A stretch of DNA of 64,000 bases from Accumulibacter sp. (GCF_036625195.1 NZ_JAZKUG010000001.1:1240001-1304000); one strand, 5' to 3'; shown: positions 1 through 9,558, numbered from the stretch's first letter. The notes: a model not told the origin generated them from the letters alone. Numbers and translations are program-made.

Positions 1-95
1 TGGCGGAGAAGACCGGTCTCGAACGGACGCACCTCTATCGCAAGTTGAAGCAGCTTGGCCTGAACATCGGCCGGCGTGGCGACGAACGCGACTGA
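1..95 (+). CDS. ntrX: NtrC-family response regulator, C-terminal end (probably NtrX), partial
   Basis: Only the last 30 codons are present (first full codon at base 3, TGA at 93-95). They read as the Fis-type helix-turn-helix that closes NtrC-family regulators; TGLERTHLYRKLKQLG fits the recognition helix. The receiver and AAA+ sigma-54 interaction domains would lie to the left of the window. NtrX is preferred over other NtrC relatives because ntrY-ntrX commonly precedes trkA-trkH in betaproteobacteria and trkA follows here after 44 bases. The family call is safe; the exact member is inferred from gene order. Confidence 0.7.
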   Translation, partial: AEKTGLERTHLYRKLKQLGLNIGRRGDERD

Positions 96-139
96 GGCGG
101 GACCACCGGTTTCCTGCATGTCGGGGCAGAGGAGGGGCA

Positions 140-1570
140 GTGCGCATCGTGATCCTGGGTGCTGGGCAGGTAGGGGCCAGCGTTGCCGAGAGTTTGGCTT
201 CCGAGAACAACGACATCACCATGGTCGACAGCGACCAGGACCGCCTCGCCTACCTGCAGGACCGCCTCGACATCCAGACGGTACATGGCAACGCGGCGCA
301 TCCTTCCGTTCTGGCGAGCGCCGGTGTGGACGACGCCGACCTGCTGATCGCCGTCACCCAGAGCGACCAGACCAATCTCGTCGCCTGCAAGGTGGCGCAC
401 AGTGTCTTCAACGTACCCTCGCGAATCGCCCGCCTGCGAGCCGCCGACTTCGTCGACAGCGAAAAGCTGCTGGCGCCCGAGAACTTCGCCGTCGATTACG
501 CACTGGTACCGGAGAAGGTGATCACCGAATACATCGCGCGCCTGGTGGACTTTCCGGAAGCGCTGCAGGTGCTCAGTTTTGCCGGTGGTTCGGTGGTCCT
601 GGTGGGCGTCCGGGCCTACGCGGGTGGCCTCCTTGTCGGCAGCCCGATCAAGGAGATGCGTGGCCACCTGCCGCCCGAGATCGATGGTCGCATCGCTGCC
701 ATCTACCGCCGCGACGGCGCCATCACGCCGAGCGGCGAAACGGTGGTCGAGGACGGCGATGAGGTCTTCCTGCTGGCCGCCGAGGAGCACATCCGGGCCG
801 TGATGCGCGAGCTGCGCCGCTCGGTCGAACCGGTGCAACGGGTGATGATCGCCGGCGGTGGCAACATCGGGCTGCGCGTCGCGGAGGCGCTGCAGGCGCG
901 TTGCCAGGTCAAGGTGATCGAGGTGGATCGACGGCGTGCCGAACACGTCGCCGGTGCGCTGAAATCGGCCCTGGTGCTCAGCGGCGATGCCACCGACGAG
1001 GAGTTGCTGCAGCAGGAGGCGATCGACGCGATGGACCTCTTCCTTGCACTGACCAACGACGACGAAGACAACATCATGGCCGCCTCACTGGCCAAGCGGA
1101 TGGGCTGCGCCCGCGTCCTGGCGCTGATCAATCGCCGGGCCTACGCCGAACTGGTCCAGGGCGGCCCGATCGACATTGCCATCTCGCCGGCGCAGGTGTC
1201 GATCGGTTCGTTGCTGACCTATGTCCGGCATGGCGACGTGGCGCAGGTGCACAGCTTGCGACGGGGCGCCGCCGAGGCGCTCGAGGTGGTCGCACACGGC
1301 GATCGCAAGACGTCGAAGGTCGTCGGCCGGCGAGTTGACGAGTTGCCGCAGATTCATGGGGCCTTCATCGCGGCCATCGTCCGCGATCTCGACCGCCACC
1401 GCGACGTCGGCTACCTCGGGCTGGCGAAGAAGAAGCAGAAGGGCCGCGTGCTGATCGCGCACAAGGACGTGGTCGTCGAGACCGATGACCACGTGATCGT
1501 CTTCTGCCTGGACAAGAAGGTGGTCAGGCAGGTCGAGAAGCTCTTCTCCGTCGGCTTCCACTTCTTCTGA
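140..1570 (+). CDS. trkA: Trk potassium uptake regulatory subunit TrkA
   Basis: Cytosolic NAD(H)-binding gating subunit of the Trk K+ uptake system. The 476-residue protein has the duplicated RCK layout of full-length TrkA: a Rossmann motif at the N-terminus (GAGQVGASVAE, about residue 7) and a second one near residue 237 (GGGNIGLRVAE), each followed by a TrkA-C-type region. The start is GTG at 140 with the strong site AGGAGGGG a few bases upstream. trkH starts 9 bases after the stop, so the two subunits are almost certainly cotranscribed. Length and order match the betaproteobacterial norm. Confidence 0.95.
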   Translation: MRIVILGAGQVGASVAESLASENNDITMVDSDQDRLAYLQDRLDIQTVHGNAAHPSVLASAGVDDADLLIAVTQSDQTNLVACKVAHSVFNVPSRIARLRAADFVDSEKLLAPENFAVDYALVPEKVITEYIARLVDFPEALQVLSFAGGSVVLVGVRAYAGGLLVGSPIKEMRGHLPPEIDGRIAAIYRRDGAITPSGETVVEDGDEVFLLAAEEHIRAVMRELRRSVEPVQRVMIAGGGNIGLRVAEALQARCQVKVIEVDRRRAEHVAGALKSALVLSGDATDEELLQQEAIDAMDLFLALTNDDEDNIMAASLAKRMGCARVLALINRRAYAELVQGGPIDIAISPAQVSIGSLLTYVRHGDVAQVHSLRRGAAEALEVVAHGDRKTSKVVGRRVDELPQIHGAFIAAIVRDLDRHRDVGYLGLAKKKQKGRVLIAHKDVVVETDDHVIVFCLDKKVVRQVEKLFSVGFHFF

Positions 1571-1579
1571 GAACGCGCC

Positions 1580-3034
1580 ATGCAACGCTATTACCCGGTG
1601 GTGCGGGTGCTTTCGCTGGTCATCCTGATGTTCGGCATGACGATGCTGGTGCCGTTGCTGCTTTCATGGCTCATGCACGATGGCGCCGAGAGCGCTTTCG
1701 ACGAGGCGGTCGTTCTCACCGTCGCCACCGGTCTCGGCCTGTGGTGGGCGACGCGCCGCGAGACACGCGACCTGACCATTCGCGACGGTTTCCTGATGGT
1801 CGCCCTGGTGTGGACCGTCCTGCCCGTTTATGCGGCGCTACCGCTGGTCCTGCAACTCAACCTCAGCTTCACTGATGCCTATTTCGAGGCGGTTTCGGGT
1901 CTGACGACCACCGGTGCGACGGTTGTCGTCGGTCTGGATGAGCTGCCGGTGTCGATCAACTTCTGGCGTACCCAGCTCGTCTGGCTGGGCGGCATGGGCT
2001 TGATCGTACTCGCCGTCGCCATCCTGCCGCTGCTGGGAATCGGTGGCCGGCAGATGTTCAAGGCCGAGACCCCCGGCCCGATGAAGGATTCGAAGATGAC
2101 CCCGCGCATGGCGGAGACGGCGAAGGGGCTGTGGCTCGTCTATGTACTGATCTCGATCGCCTGTACGCTTGGCTACTACTGGGCGGGGATGTCGTGGCTC
2201 GACGCGATCATGCACATGTTCGCGACCATGGGCCTGGGTGGCTTCTCGAGCCATGACGCCAGCTTCGGTTTTTTCGATTCACCGGCGATCGAGGCGGTCA
2301 GCATCGCCTTCATGCTGATCGCCGGCTGCAACTTCGCCACCCATTTCCTCGTCCTCTCGCAGCGCTCGTTCAGTCCGTACGCGACCGATCCCGAGGCCGG
2401 CTGGTTCCTGCTGGTGACCATCGGCAGCGTCATCGGTATCGCCGTCTTCCTCGACGTGCATGAGGTTTATCCAACCTTCCTCGAGGCGCTGCGCTTTTCG
2501 GCGTTCAATGTCGTCTCGATCGCCACCACCACCGGTTTCGCCAATACCGATTACGCGCTTTGGCCATTCTTCGCGCCGTTGTGGATGCTGTTCCTGTGCA
2601 GTTTCGCCACCAGCGCCGGTTCCACTGGTGGCGGCATCAAGATGATCCGCGCCATCGTCCTCTACAAGCAGGTGTACCGCGAACTGGCGCGGGCGATGCA
2701 CCCGAGCGCCGTGCACCCGGTGAAGATCGGCAACAGCGTCGTGCCTTCGAACATCCTCTTCGCCGTGCTCGCCTTCGGCTTCATCTACATGGTGTGCATC
2801 GTCTCGATGACCTTGCTGCTGTCGTTCTCCGGTCTCGAGATCATCACCGCGCTGTCGGCGGTCATCGCCAGTATCAACAACACCGGTCCCGGCCTCGGCG
2901 AAGTCGGGCCGGCGAACAACTTTGCCGGGCTCACCGATTTCCAGACCTGGGTGTGTACGGTGGCGATGCTTCTCGGCCGTCTCGAGATCTTCACGCTGCT
3001 GGTGGTCCTGACGCCTGCCTTCTGGCGCAAGTAG
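1580..3034 (+). CDS. trkH: Trk potassium uptake membrane subunit TrkH
   Basis: Integral membrane K+-translocating subunit of 484 residues with about ten hydrophobic segments. The four pore-loop repeats of the SKT superfamily are recognisable from their filter sequences: SGLTTTGATV, ATMGLGGFS, ATTTGFANTD and NNTGPGLGEVG. It partners the TrkA subunit encoded immediately upstream. No Trk-type ATPase subunit is present nearby. The following gene, hemE, starts about 60 bases downstream and could be in the same transcript; no terminator-like hairpin was seen between them. Confidence 0.95.
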   Translation: MQRYYPVVRVLSLVILMFGMTMLVPLLLSWLMHDGAESAFDEAVVLTVATGLGLWWATRRETRDLTIRDGFLMVALVWTVLPVYAALPLVLQLNLSFTDAYFEAVSGLTTTGATVVVGLDELPVSINFWRTQLVWLGGMGLIVLAVAILPLLGIGGRQMFKAETPGPMKDSKMTPRMAETAKGLWLVYVLISIACTLGYYWAGMSWLDAIMHMFATMGLGGFSSHDASFGFFDSPAIEAVSIAFMLIAGCNFATHFLVLSQRSFSPYATDPEAGWFLLVTIGSVIGIAVFLDVHEVYPTFLEALRFSAFNVVSIATTTGFANTDYALWPFFAPLWMLFLCSFATSAGSTGGGIKMIRAIVLYKQVYRELARAMHPSAVHPVKIGNSVVPSNILFAVLAFGFIYMVCIVSMTLLLSFSGLEIITALSAVIASINNTGPGLGEVGPANNFAGLTDFQTWVCTVAMLLGRLEIFTLLVVLTPAFWRK

Positions 3035-3094
3035 CATCGGCACCGGCGGACGATTCCCTGTGTGCAAACCAATCCCCGAACCGTGGAGCAGACT

Positions 3095-4189
3095 GTGAGC
3101 CGACCGAGCAACGACACCCTCCTGCGCGCCCTGCGCCGGCAGCCAACCGAGCAGACGCCGGTCTGGCTGATGCGCCAAGCCGGCCGCTATCTGCCCGAAT
3201 ACTGCGAAACGCGGCGACGTGCCGGCAGCTTCCTGCAGTTGTGCAAGAACCCGGCGCTGGCCTGCGAAGTGACGCTGCAGCCGCTCGCGCGCTACGACCT
3301 CGATGCCGCCATCCTCTTCTCCGACATTTTGACGGTACCGGATGCGATGGGACTGGGACTCTTCTTCACCGATGGCGAGGGTCCGCGCTTCGAACGCCCG
3401 TTGCGCGAGGAATGGGCGATCCGCGACCTGACGGCACCGGACCCCTGGGACCACTTGCGCTACGTGACCGATGCCGTCGCCGAGATCAGGCGGGCATTGC
3501 ACGACTCGGTGCCACTGATCGGCTTCTCGGGCAGTCCCTACACCCTCGCCTGCTATATGGTCGAAGGTGGCGCGAGCAGCGACTACCGCCACATCAAGAG
3601 CATGCTGTACGGGCGGCCCGACCTCCTGCACCGGATTCTGTCGGTGACTGCCGATGCCGTCACCTCCTACCTCAACGCGCAGATCGAATCCGGCGCGCAG
3701 GCGGTGATGATCTTCGACTCGTGGGGTGGCTCGCTTTCGGCTGCAGCCTATCAGGAGTTCTCTCTGAGCTACCTGCGGCGGATCGTCGACGGCTTGATCC
3801 GCGAACGGGCGGGTGAGCCGGTGCCGTCGATCGTGTTCACCAAGGGCGGTGGCCTGTGGCTGGAGTCGATTGTCGACAGCGGTTGTGACGCGATCGGTGT
3901 CGACTGGACCATCGACATCGGCGAAGCGCGCCGTCGTGTCGGTCAGCGTGTTGCGCTGCAAGGGAACCTCGATCCCGCTGTCCTCTTTGCGTCGCCGCAG
4001 CAGATCGTCGCCGAAGCCACGAAGGTCCTCGCCAGCTACGGTGCCGATGGTTGCGGCCACGTCTTCAATCTTGGACACGGGATATCGCAGTTCACGCCGC
4101 CGGAAAACGTCAGAGCGCTGGTTGACGCGGTGCACCAACACAGCCGCGAACTGCGCCGGTCCGGAAACGAATTGACTCGGGGGAGTTGA
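3095..4189 (+). CDS. hemE: Uroporphyrinogen decarboxylase
   Basis: Cytoplasmic haem-pathway enzyme that decarboxylates the four acetate side chains of uroporphyrinogen III to give coproporphyrinogen III. Signature stretches are present: RQAGRYLPEY near the N-terminus, ILFSDILTVPDAMGLGL, and GFSGSPYTLACYMVEGG. The chosen start is GTG at 3095, with GGAG six bases upstream, giving 364 residues, close to the usual 350-365. An in-frame GTG at 3062 would add 11 residues without a better ribosome site. The gene is followed by a 300-base AT-rich gap before priA. Confidence 0.95.
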   Translation: MSRPSNDTLLRALRRQPTEQTPVWLMRQAGRYLPEYCETRRRAGSFLQLCKNPALACEVTLQPLARYDLDAAILFSDILTVPDAMGLGLFFTDGEGPRFERPLREEWAIRDLTAPDPWDHLRYVTDAVAEIRRALHDSVPLIGFSGSPYTLACYMVEGGASSDYRHIKSMLYGRPDLLHRILSVTADAVTSYLNAQIESGAQAVMIFDSWGGSLSAAAYQEFSLSYLRRIVDGLIRERAGEPVPSIVFTKGGGLWLESIVDSGCDAIGVDWTIDIGEARRRVGQRVALQGNLDPAVLFASPQQIVAEATKVLASYGADGCGHVFNLGHGISQFTPPENVRALVDAVHQHSRELRRSGNELTRGS

Positions 4190-4489
4190 CTTGTTCACAG
4201 AAATGTCCCATGGGCGCGACGCCGCCGCCCGGTCTGCGAATGACGCCGCCCATGTTTTATAACTAAATGATTTATAAGTGTTTTTGAATTGCTGAATTTT
4301 TGGGCAAGTACGCTGCAGCCCTTGCTGCAAGGGCCTTCGCGAGGCTTTCCGGCGTTTCGATCCACAGAGTTGTCCACAGGTTCTGGGGACGAGCGAAAAC
4401 GTGTGCTAATTGAGCGTCTTACCCTTCTTTGCCAGAATTTGCGCGAGCTTGTGGTGCTAAGTGGTCCAATCGGGACACCCGTCTGAGAG
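4190..4489. other. AT-rich hemE-priA intergenic region with DnaA-box-like motifs
   Basis: No gene is visible in these 300 bases. The stretch at about 4250-4300 is far richer in A and T than anything else in this part of the window. Two nonamers differ by one base from the DnaA-box consensus TTATNCACA: TTGTTCACA at 4191-4199 and TTGTCCACA at 4370-4378; a weaker CGATCCACA lies at 4358-4366. A perfect 7-bp stem with a 3-base loop sits at 4318-4334. The region must also contain the priA promoter, but I could not assign -35/-10 elements with confidence. Confidence 0.5.
4318..4334. repeat. Short perfect inverted repeat in the hemE-priA gap
   Basis: GCCCTTG, loop CTG, CAAGGGC. It follows an AT-rich segment rather than preceding a T-run, so it does not look like a hemE terminator on the plus strand. 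Its role is unknown. Confidence 0.4.
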
Positions 4490-6520
4490 ATGGCCGAACG
4501 ACGGACTGAGCCGTGCTTGGTGCGCGTCGCGCTCGACCTGCCACTGCGCCGCCTGTTTGACTACCGTTGCCCGGACGATCCACCGCTGACCCTTGCCGAT
4601 GTCGGCTACCGGGTCCGCGTCCCGCTGGGCCAGCGGCAGAGGATCGGCATCATCGTAGCCGTCGGTGTGGACAGCGACGTCAATCCAGAGGACCTGAAGC
4701 CGGTCGGCGAAGTCCTCCGCGACCTGCGCCCGTTGCCGGATGCATGGTTCCGGTTGACCCGATTTTGTGCTTCCTATTATCACGTGCCACTCGGCCAAGT
4801 CATGCTCGCCACGCTCCCTGCCAGACTGCGGACAGTGGCGGCGGTGAGGACGCGGGTTGGGCGGCACCCCGCGCAGGTCCGCCCAGCCCTGCAGCCACCA
4901 CCGCTGACGGTCGAACAGCAGGCGGTCCTCGGTGCCGTGCTGGCCGGGGGAACGGGGTTTCGTGCCTACCTGTTGCATGGCGTGACGGGCAGCGGCAAGA
5001 CCGAGGTATACCTGCGCCTGATCGAGTGGGCGCTGACAGCCGGACGGCAGGCGCTGGTTCTGGTGCCGGAGATCAACCTCACCCCCCAGCTCGAAGCACG
5101 CGTCGGCGAACGCTTTCCCGCTGCCGGGATGGTCAGTCTGCACAGCGATCTTGCCGAGGCGGCGCGCAGCCGCAACTGGCGGGCGGCATGTGGTGGCGAG
5201 GCGCGCATCGTTCTCGGTACCCGGCTGGCCGTGTTCACGCCGCTGCCGGAACTCGGTCTGATCATCGTTGACGAAGAGCACGACGGCTCGTTCAAGCAAC
5301 AGGATGGGGTCCGCTACTCGGCGCGTGACCTGGCGGTCTTCCGGGCCCGCGACAGCGGCGTTCCGGTCGTTCTCGGATCGGCGACGCCGTCGCTCGAGAG
5401 CTGGGCGAACGCCATTGGCAACGGCGGACGCGGGCGTTATCGCCTGCTCACGCTGCGCCAGCGGGCTGTCGAAGGTTCTCGGCTGCCGCTGGTGCGCATC
5501 ATCGACACGCGGCTCGAGAAGCCGCAGGACGGGCTCACGGGCACCCTCCTGCAGGCGATCGGGCAGCGACTCCAGTGCGGTGAACAGAGCCTCGTCTTCC
5601 TGAACCGGCGCGGTTACGCGCCCGTGATGAGTTGCCCTGCCTGCGGCTGGATCTCCGGCTGCCAGCGCTGCGCGGCGCACCTCGTGCTGCATCTGGTCGA
5701 CCGCCGCCTGCGCTGCCACCACTGCGGTTATCAGACCCCCTTGCCGCGGCAGTGTCCGACCTGCGGCAACCAGGACCTGCGTGCCCTCGGCCGGGGCACG
5801 CAACGTCTCGAGATGGTTCTTGCCGAACGCTTTCCGCAGGCCCGTCTGCTGCGCGTAGACCGGGACTCGGCGAGCAGTCGCAAGCAATGGACAGAACTGC
5901 TGCGGCGGATCCACGACGGCGAGGCAGACATCCTGGTTGGCACGCAGATGCTTGCCAAGGGCCATGATTTTCCGAAGCTGACGCTGGTGGGAGCGATCGC
6001 TCCCGATGCCGCGCTCTTCGCCGCTGACTGGCGAGCACCCGAACGCCTCTTTGCCCAGTTGATGCAGGTAGCCGGGCGCGCTGGCCGGGCCGAGCGCCCG
6101 GGCGAAGTGCTGCTGCAGACGCAGTTTCCAGACCATCCTCTCTATCAGGCCTTGTGCCGCCATGACTACGAGAGCTTTGCCACCGCCCAACTCACCGAGC
6201 GCCGGCAGGCCGGGTTTCCGCCCTACACGCACCAGGCGGTCTTGCGCGCAGAGGCGCCACACATGGCCGATGCCATCGCTTTCCTGGTGGCGGCGCGGGA
6301 TTGCGCGGCAGTCGCCGCCGCGGCGGCACTCAGCTTCTACGATCCGGTGCCGATGCGCCTGGCACGCCGTGCGAGCATGGAGCGGGGTCAGCTTCTCGTC
6401 GAGTCGCCGTCCCGTCGTGCCCTACAGGCCTTTCTCGCCGATTGGCTGACGCAGATCGAGACGTTGCGCGCTCCGTCACGGTTGCGCTGGCACCTCGAGG
6501 TGGACCCGCTCGATCTCTGA
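4490..6520 (+). CDS. priA: Primosomal protein N', replication restart helicase PriA
   Basis: 3'-to-5' superfamily 2 DNA helicase that reloads the replisome at stalled forks. The 676-residue protein shows an N-terminal 3'BD region, Walker A GVTGSGKTEVYL near residue 165, Walker B DEEHDGSFKQQ near residue 260, and the zinc-binding insert with paired cysteines (CPACGW, CQRC, CHHCGY, CPTCGN) at about 381-425. The later helicase motifs GTQMLAKGHDFP and QVAGRAGRAERPGE are intact. Length is slightly below the E. coli protein and typical of betaproteobacteria. The ATG at 4490 has only a modest ribosome site (GAGAG). Confidence 0.95.
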   Translation: MAERRTEPCLVRVALDLPLRRLFDYRCPDDPPLTLADVGYRVRVPLGQRQRIGIIVAVGVDSDVNPEDLKPVGEVLRDLRPLPDAWFRLTRFCASYYHVPLGQVMLATLPARLRTVAAVRTRVGRHPAQVRPALQPPPLTVEQQAVLGAVLAGGTGFRAYLLHGVTGSGKTEVYLRLIEWALTAGRQALVLVPEINLTPQLEARVGERFPAAGMVSLHSDLAEAARSRNWRAACGGEARIVLGTRLAVFTPLPELGLIIVDEEHDGSFKQQDGVRYSARDLAVFRARDSGVPVVLGSATPSLESWANAIGNGGRGRYRLLTLRQRAVEGSRLPLVRIIDTRLEKPQDGLTGTLLQAIGQRLQCGEQSLVFLNRRGYAPVMSCPACGWISGCQRCAAHLVLHLVDRRLRCHHCGYQTPLPRQCPTCGNQDLRALGRGTQRLEMVLAERFPQARLLRVDRDSASSRKQWTELLRRIHDGEADILVGTQMLAKGHDFPKLTLVGAIAPDAALFAADWRAPERLFAQLMQVAGRAGRAERPGEVLLQTQFPDHPLYQALCRHDYESFATAQLTERRQAGFPPYTHQAVLRAEAPHMADAIAFLVAARDCAAVAAAAALSFYDPVPMRLARRASMERGQLLVESPSRRALQAFLADWLTQIETLRAPSRLRWHLEVDPLDL

Positions 6521-6757
6521 CCGTTCGCTGGTAGTCGAGCGCCACGAAGCAGGAGCGGGCCGCCAGGCGCTCGCTGACCCTCGCGCTGCTCATCTCGCCG
6601 CAACAGGCCGACGAACGCTAGAGGACATGTCGCCGACGGGCGCCGCTTGACTGCCGGCGGTGAAGGCGCCGATACTCGAGACGAATGCGGCCCGCTCCGG
6701 CTGCCTGCTCAGCCGGTGTCCGTCCTTTCTCCGTCTGTCAGCCTGAGGAGTATTCCC

Positions 6758-8290
6758 GTGTCTTCCGATTTCGTCGCTGCCATCGACCTCGGGTCGAACA
6801 GCTTCCACATGGTCGTCGCGCGCATCAGCGACGGCCACGTCCAGATTCTCGACCGCTTGCGCGAGATGGTGCAGCTTGCCGCCGGACTTGACGACCACAA
6901 CCGCCTGTCGGCGCAGGCCCAGCAGCGGGCCCTCGACTGTCTGGCGCGCTTCGCCCAGCGTCTGCGCCACATTCCCGCGGCGCGCCTGCGCATCGTCGGC
7001 ACCAACACCCTGCGCCAGGCGCGCAACAGCGCTGACTTCGTCGCCCGCGCCGAGCAGGCTCTCGGTCATCGCGTGGAGGTCGTCAGCGGCCAGGAAGAGG
7101 CGCGGTTGATCTACCTCGGCGTCGCGCACAGTGTTGGCGATCTTGCCGGACAGCGCCTGGTGATCGATATCGGCGGCGGCAGCACCGAGCTGATCATCGG
7201 CGAGGCTTTCGACCCGCTGCACCTGGCCAGCCTGCGCATGGGTTGCGTCAGCCTCAGCCGCGCCTGTTTTGGTGATGGCCGGGTGACGGCCAACCGCTTG
7301 CGCCAAGCCGAACTGCTGGTGCAACTGCATCTCGAACCCGTCCGTGAGGAATATCTCGCGCGTGGCTGGGAAATGGTGACCGGTGCCTCCGGCTCGATCA
7401 AGGCGATCCAGGAGGTGATCGTCCGCGAGGGCTGGAGTCGCGCGGGGATCACGCTTGACGCGCTGCACCGGCTGCGTGGTGCCCTGCTCGAAACATCGGA
7501 CATGGCGGGACTCACCAGCCGCTGGCAACTCGAGCCAGCGCGCGCGCGCGTGTTCGCCGGTGGCTTCGTGGTCCTGCATGGATTGTGCGAAGCACTCGGC
7601 ATCGAGCGGCTCGAGGTCTCGGAAGGCGCCCTGCGCGAGGGGCTGATCTATGATCTGCTGGGTCGCATCCGGCATGAGGACGTGCGCGACCGGACCATCG
7701 CCGACGTCATCCGCCGTTTCGCGCTCGATCAGGCACAGGCCGAGCGGGTCAGCGCGACGGCGCTCGATCTGCTGCGCCAGGTGCGTGCCAGATGGGGTCT
7801 TGCCGGCAAGGATGCGAAGCACGTGCTCGAACGGGCCGCCCGCCTGCACGAAATCGGCCTGCTGCTGTCGCACGACCAGTACCACAAGCACGGCGCTTAT
7901 GTCCTCGAGCATGCGGACCTGCCGGGCTACTCGCGCGATGACCAGCTGCTGCTGGCAGTTCTCGTCCGGCGCCACCGGCGTTCCTTCCCCGCCGATGCGT
8001 TCGCTGCCTTGCCGAAGGCGACGGTTGGTGCCGCCCGGCGTCTCTGCACGCTCCTGCGTCTGGCGGTCGTCCTGCATCGCGGTCGCAGCAGCGAGCCACT
8101 GCCGCCGATCGCCCTGCAGGTAGACCGCCAGCGCTTGCATCTGCTCTTCCCGTGTGGCTGGCTGGCAGCCCATCCGCTGACTCGGGCCGATCTGCAGATC
8201 GAGGCGGCGCTGCTGGCCAAGGCCGGCTTCGCGTTGCGCTTTGGCGATGCCAGGCAACCCGACCGGCAGCTGCCGCCCAGCACCTCCTGA
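6758..8290 (+). CDS. ppx: Exopolyphosphatase / pppGpp phosphohydrolase
   Basis: Member of the Ppx/GppA sugar kinase-Hsp70-actin fold family that removes terminal phosphate from polyphosphate. The N-terminal phosphate-binding motif AAIDLGSNSFHMVVARI and the second motif IDIGGGSTELIIG are intact. At 510 residues it includes the C-terminal HD-like helical region that separates full-length Ppx from shorter GppA-type proteins. The start is GTG at 6758 with GAGGAG seven bases upstream; a longer in-frame reading from 6647 has no family counterpart. The next gene starts 12 bases after the stop, suggesting coupling. ppx versus gppA activity cannot be decided from sequence alone. Confidence 0.9.
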   Translation: MSSDFVAAIDLGSNSFHMVVARISDGHVQILDRLREMVQLAAGLDDHNRLSAQAQQRALDCLARFAQRLRHIPAARLRIVGTNTLRQARNSADFVARAEQALGHRVEVVSGQEEARLIYLGVAHSVGDLAGQRLVIDIGGGSTELIIGEAFDPLHLASLRMGCVSLSRACFGDGRVTANRLRQAELLVQLHLEPVREEYLARGWEMVTGASGSIKAIQEVIVREGWSRAGITLDALHRLRGALLETSDMAGLTSRWQLEPARARVFAGGFVVLHGLCEALGIERLEVSEGALREGLIYDLLGRIRHEDVRDRTIADVIRRFALDQAQAERVSATALDLLRQVRARWGLAGKDAKHVLERAARLHEIGLLLSHDQYHKHGAYVLEHADLPGYSRDDQLLLAVLVRRHRRSFPADAFAALPKATVGAARRLCTLLRLAVVLHRGRSSEPLPPIALQVDRQRLHLLFPCGWLAAHPLTRADLQIEAALLAKAGFALRFGDARQPDRQLPPSTS

Positions 8291-8301
8291 GCGGGCGGCG
8301 A

Positions 8302-9522
8302 GTGCGGGCTTGGCTGCTTCTCTTGTTGCCACCGCTGCTGGTGGCGGCCTTGTTGCTGGTGATCACCGACCGGCAGCCCCTGGTCAGCCGCAGTGAAGGC
8401 GTTGCCACTGGCTCGATCGTCGAGGCCCGGCGTTTGCTGGCCAACCGAGATTCCGGTCGCCTGCAGCGCGCTGACGAGCGCACGGCCATCATTTCCGCCG
8501 CATTGCTCGACACCGCCATCGACCATTTCGCGAGTCACAATCTCGGGGCGCGTGCGGCGTTCGTCATCGTTGGGCGCAGCGGCGAGCTTCGTTTGAGCAT
8601 CCCCCTGCGGGGCCTGCCCGATACGCGCTACCTCAACCTGTCGGCCGTCATCGCCGCAGCCGATGGGCGCCCACGGATCGCCTCGGCTTCATTGGCCGCG
8701 CTGCCGCTGCCCGGGTGGCTGGCTGAAGCCGCCGCCGGCCAGGCGATCCGCGCTGCGGGCTTGGCCGGGCAGTGGCAGGTCGCGGCACGGGCGGTCAGAC
8801 GGGTGGACTTCGATGCTGCTGCCAGCCATGTCGTCGTCGACTATGTCTGGCAGCCGGAGCTGCTCGAGCAGCTCCGCTCGTTCGCCGTTACGCCCGCAGA
8901 CACGGTCGACCTGCGCAACGCCCAGGCGGCCCTGGCTGGGCTCCTCGACCACCGTGCCGGGGTGGTACCGCTGGGACAGGTTCTGACGCCGCTTCTGGGT
9001 TGCTGCGGAGGAGGGTCAGCCGGCTATGGCCGCGCCGCGTTGCTCGTCCTGGCAGCACACGTTTCCGGCAACTCGCTCTCGCGCCTACTGCCGGAGGCCC
9101 GATCCTGGGCTCGCCCGCGCCGCGTCAAACTGAGCCTGCGCGGTCGCCATGACAGCGCCCAGCATTTCGTCGTCTCAGCGGCGCTCGCGGCTTGGGCGGG
9201 TGAGTCGGCAGCCGACGCGATCGGCCTCGACAAGGAAATGCGCGACGCGCGCAGCGGTAGCGGATTTTCCTTTGCCGATCTCGCCGCTGACCGCGCCGGA
9301 AGCCGCTTCGGCGAGCTGGTTGCGGCGAACTCGCCGCGTCTGCAGGCGGCTCTGCAGCGACCCCTGAGCGACAGCGACCTGGCGCCGTCGCTCGCAGGGC
9401 TGCCCGAAGGCCTGTCGGCAGCCGAGTTCGAACGCCGTTTCGGGGCCCCTGAGAGCGTGGACTACCGGCAGGTCACGAGCGAGATCGAGCGTCGCCTCCG
9501 CGCAATGCCGCTCTACCGCTGA
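8302..9522 (+). CDS. Membrane-anchored protein of unknown function, coupled to ppx
   Basis: The 406-residue protein begins at GTG 8302 with an immediate hydrophobic segment (RAWLLLLLPPLLVAALLLVI) that looks like a single signal anchor, placing the rest in the periplasm. I do not recognise the middle. The C-terminal third contains a block around HFVVSAALAAWAGE, then GLDKEMRDARSGSGFSFADL, which resembles the conserved core of YfiM/DUF2279-type envelope proteins (inference). The gene lies 12 bases behind ppx, so the two are probably translated from one message. The reading frame extends upstream to 8152, but that part overlaps ppx and lacks family features. Confidence 0.75.
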   Translation: MRAWLLLLLPPLLVAALLLVITDRQPLVSRSEGVATGSIVEARRLLANRDSGRLQRADERTAIISAALLDTAIDHFASHNLGARAAFVIVGRSGELRLSIPLRGLPDTRYLNLSAVIAAADGRPRIASASLAALPLPGWLAEAAAGQAIRAAGLAGQWQVAARAVRRVDFDAAASHVVVDYVWQPELLEQLRSFAVTPADTVDLRNAQAALAGLLDHRAGVVPLGQVLTPLLGCCGGGSAGYGRAALLVLAAHVSGNSLSRLLPEARSWARPRRVKLSLRGRHDSAQHFVVSAALAAWAGESAADAIGLDKEMRDARSGSGFSFADLAADRAGSRFGELVAANSPRLQAALQRPLSDSDLAPSLAGLPEGLSAAEFERRFGAPESVDYRQVTSEIERRLRAMPLYR

Positions 9523-9558
9523 CGGCGGGCGGCGGGCAAAGGCGACTGGCGGCGATCC

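Noticed and set aside
2279..4330. A 683-codon open frame on the minus strand across trkH and hemE
   Set aside because: It is antisense to two clear conserved genes and its product is arginine/glutamate-biased with no family features, a typical GC-rich shadow.
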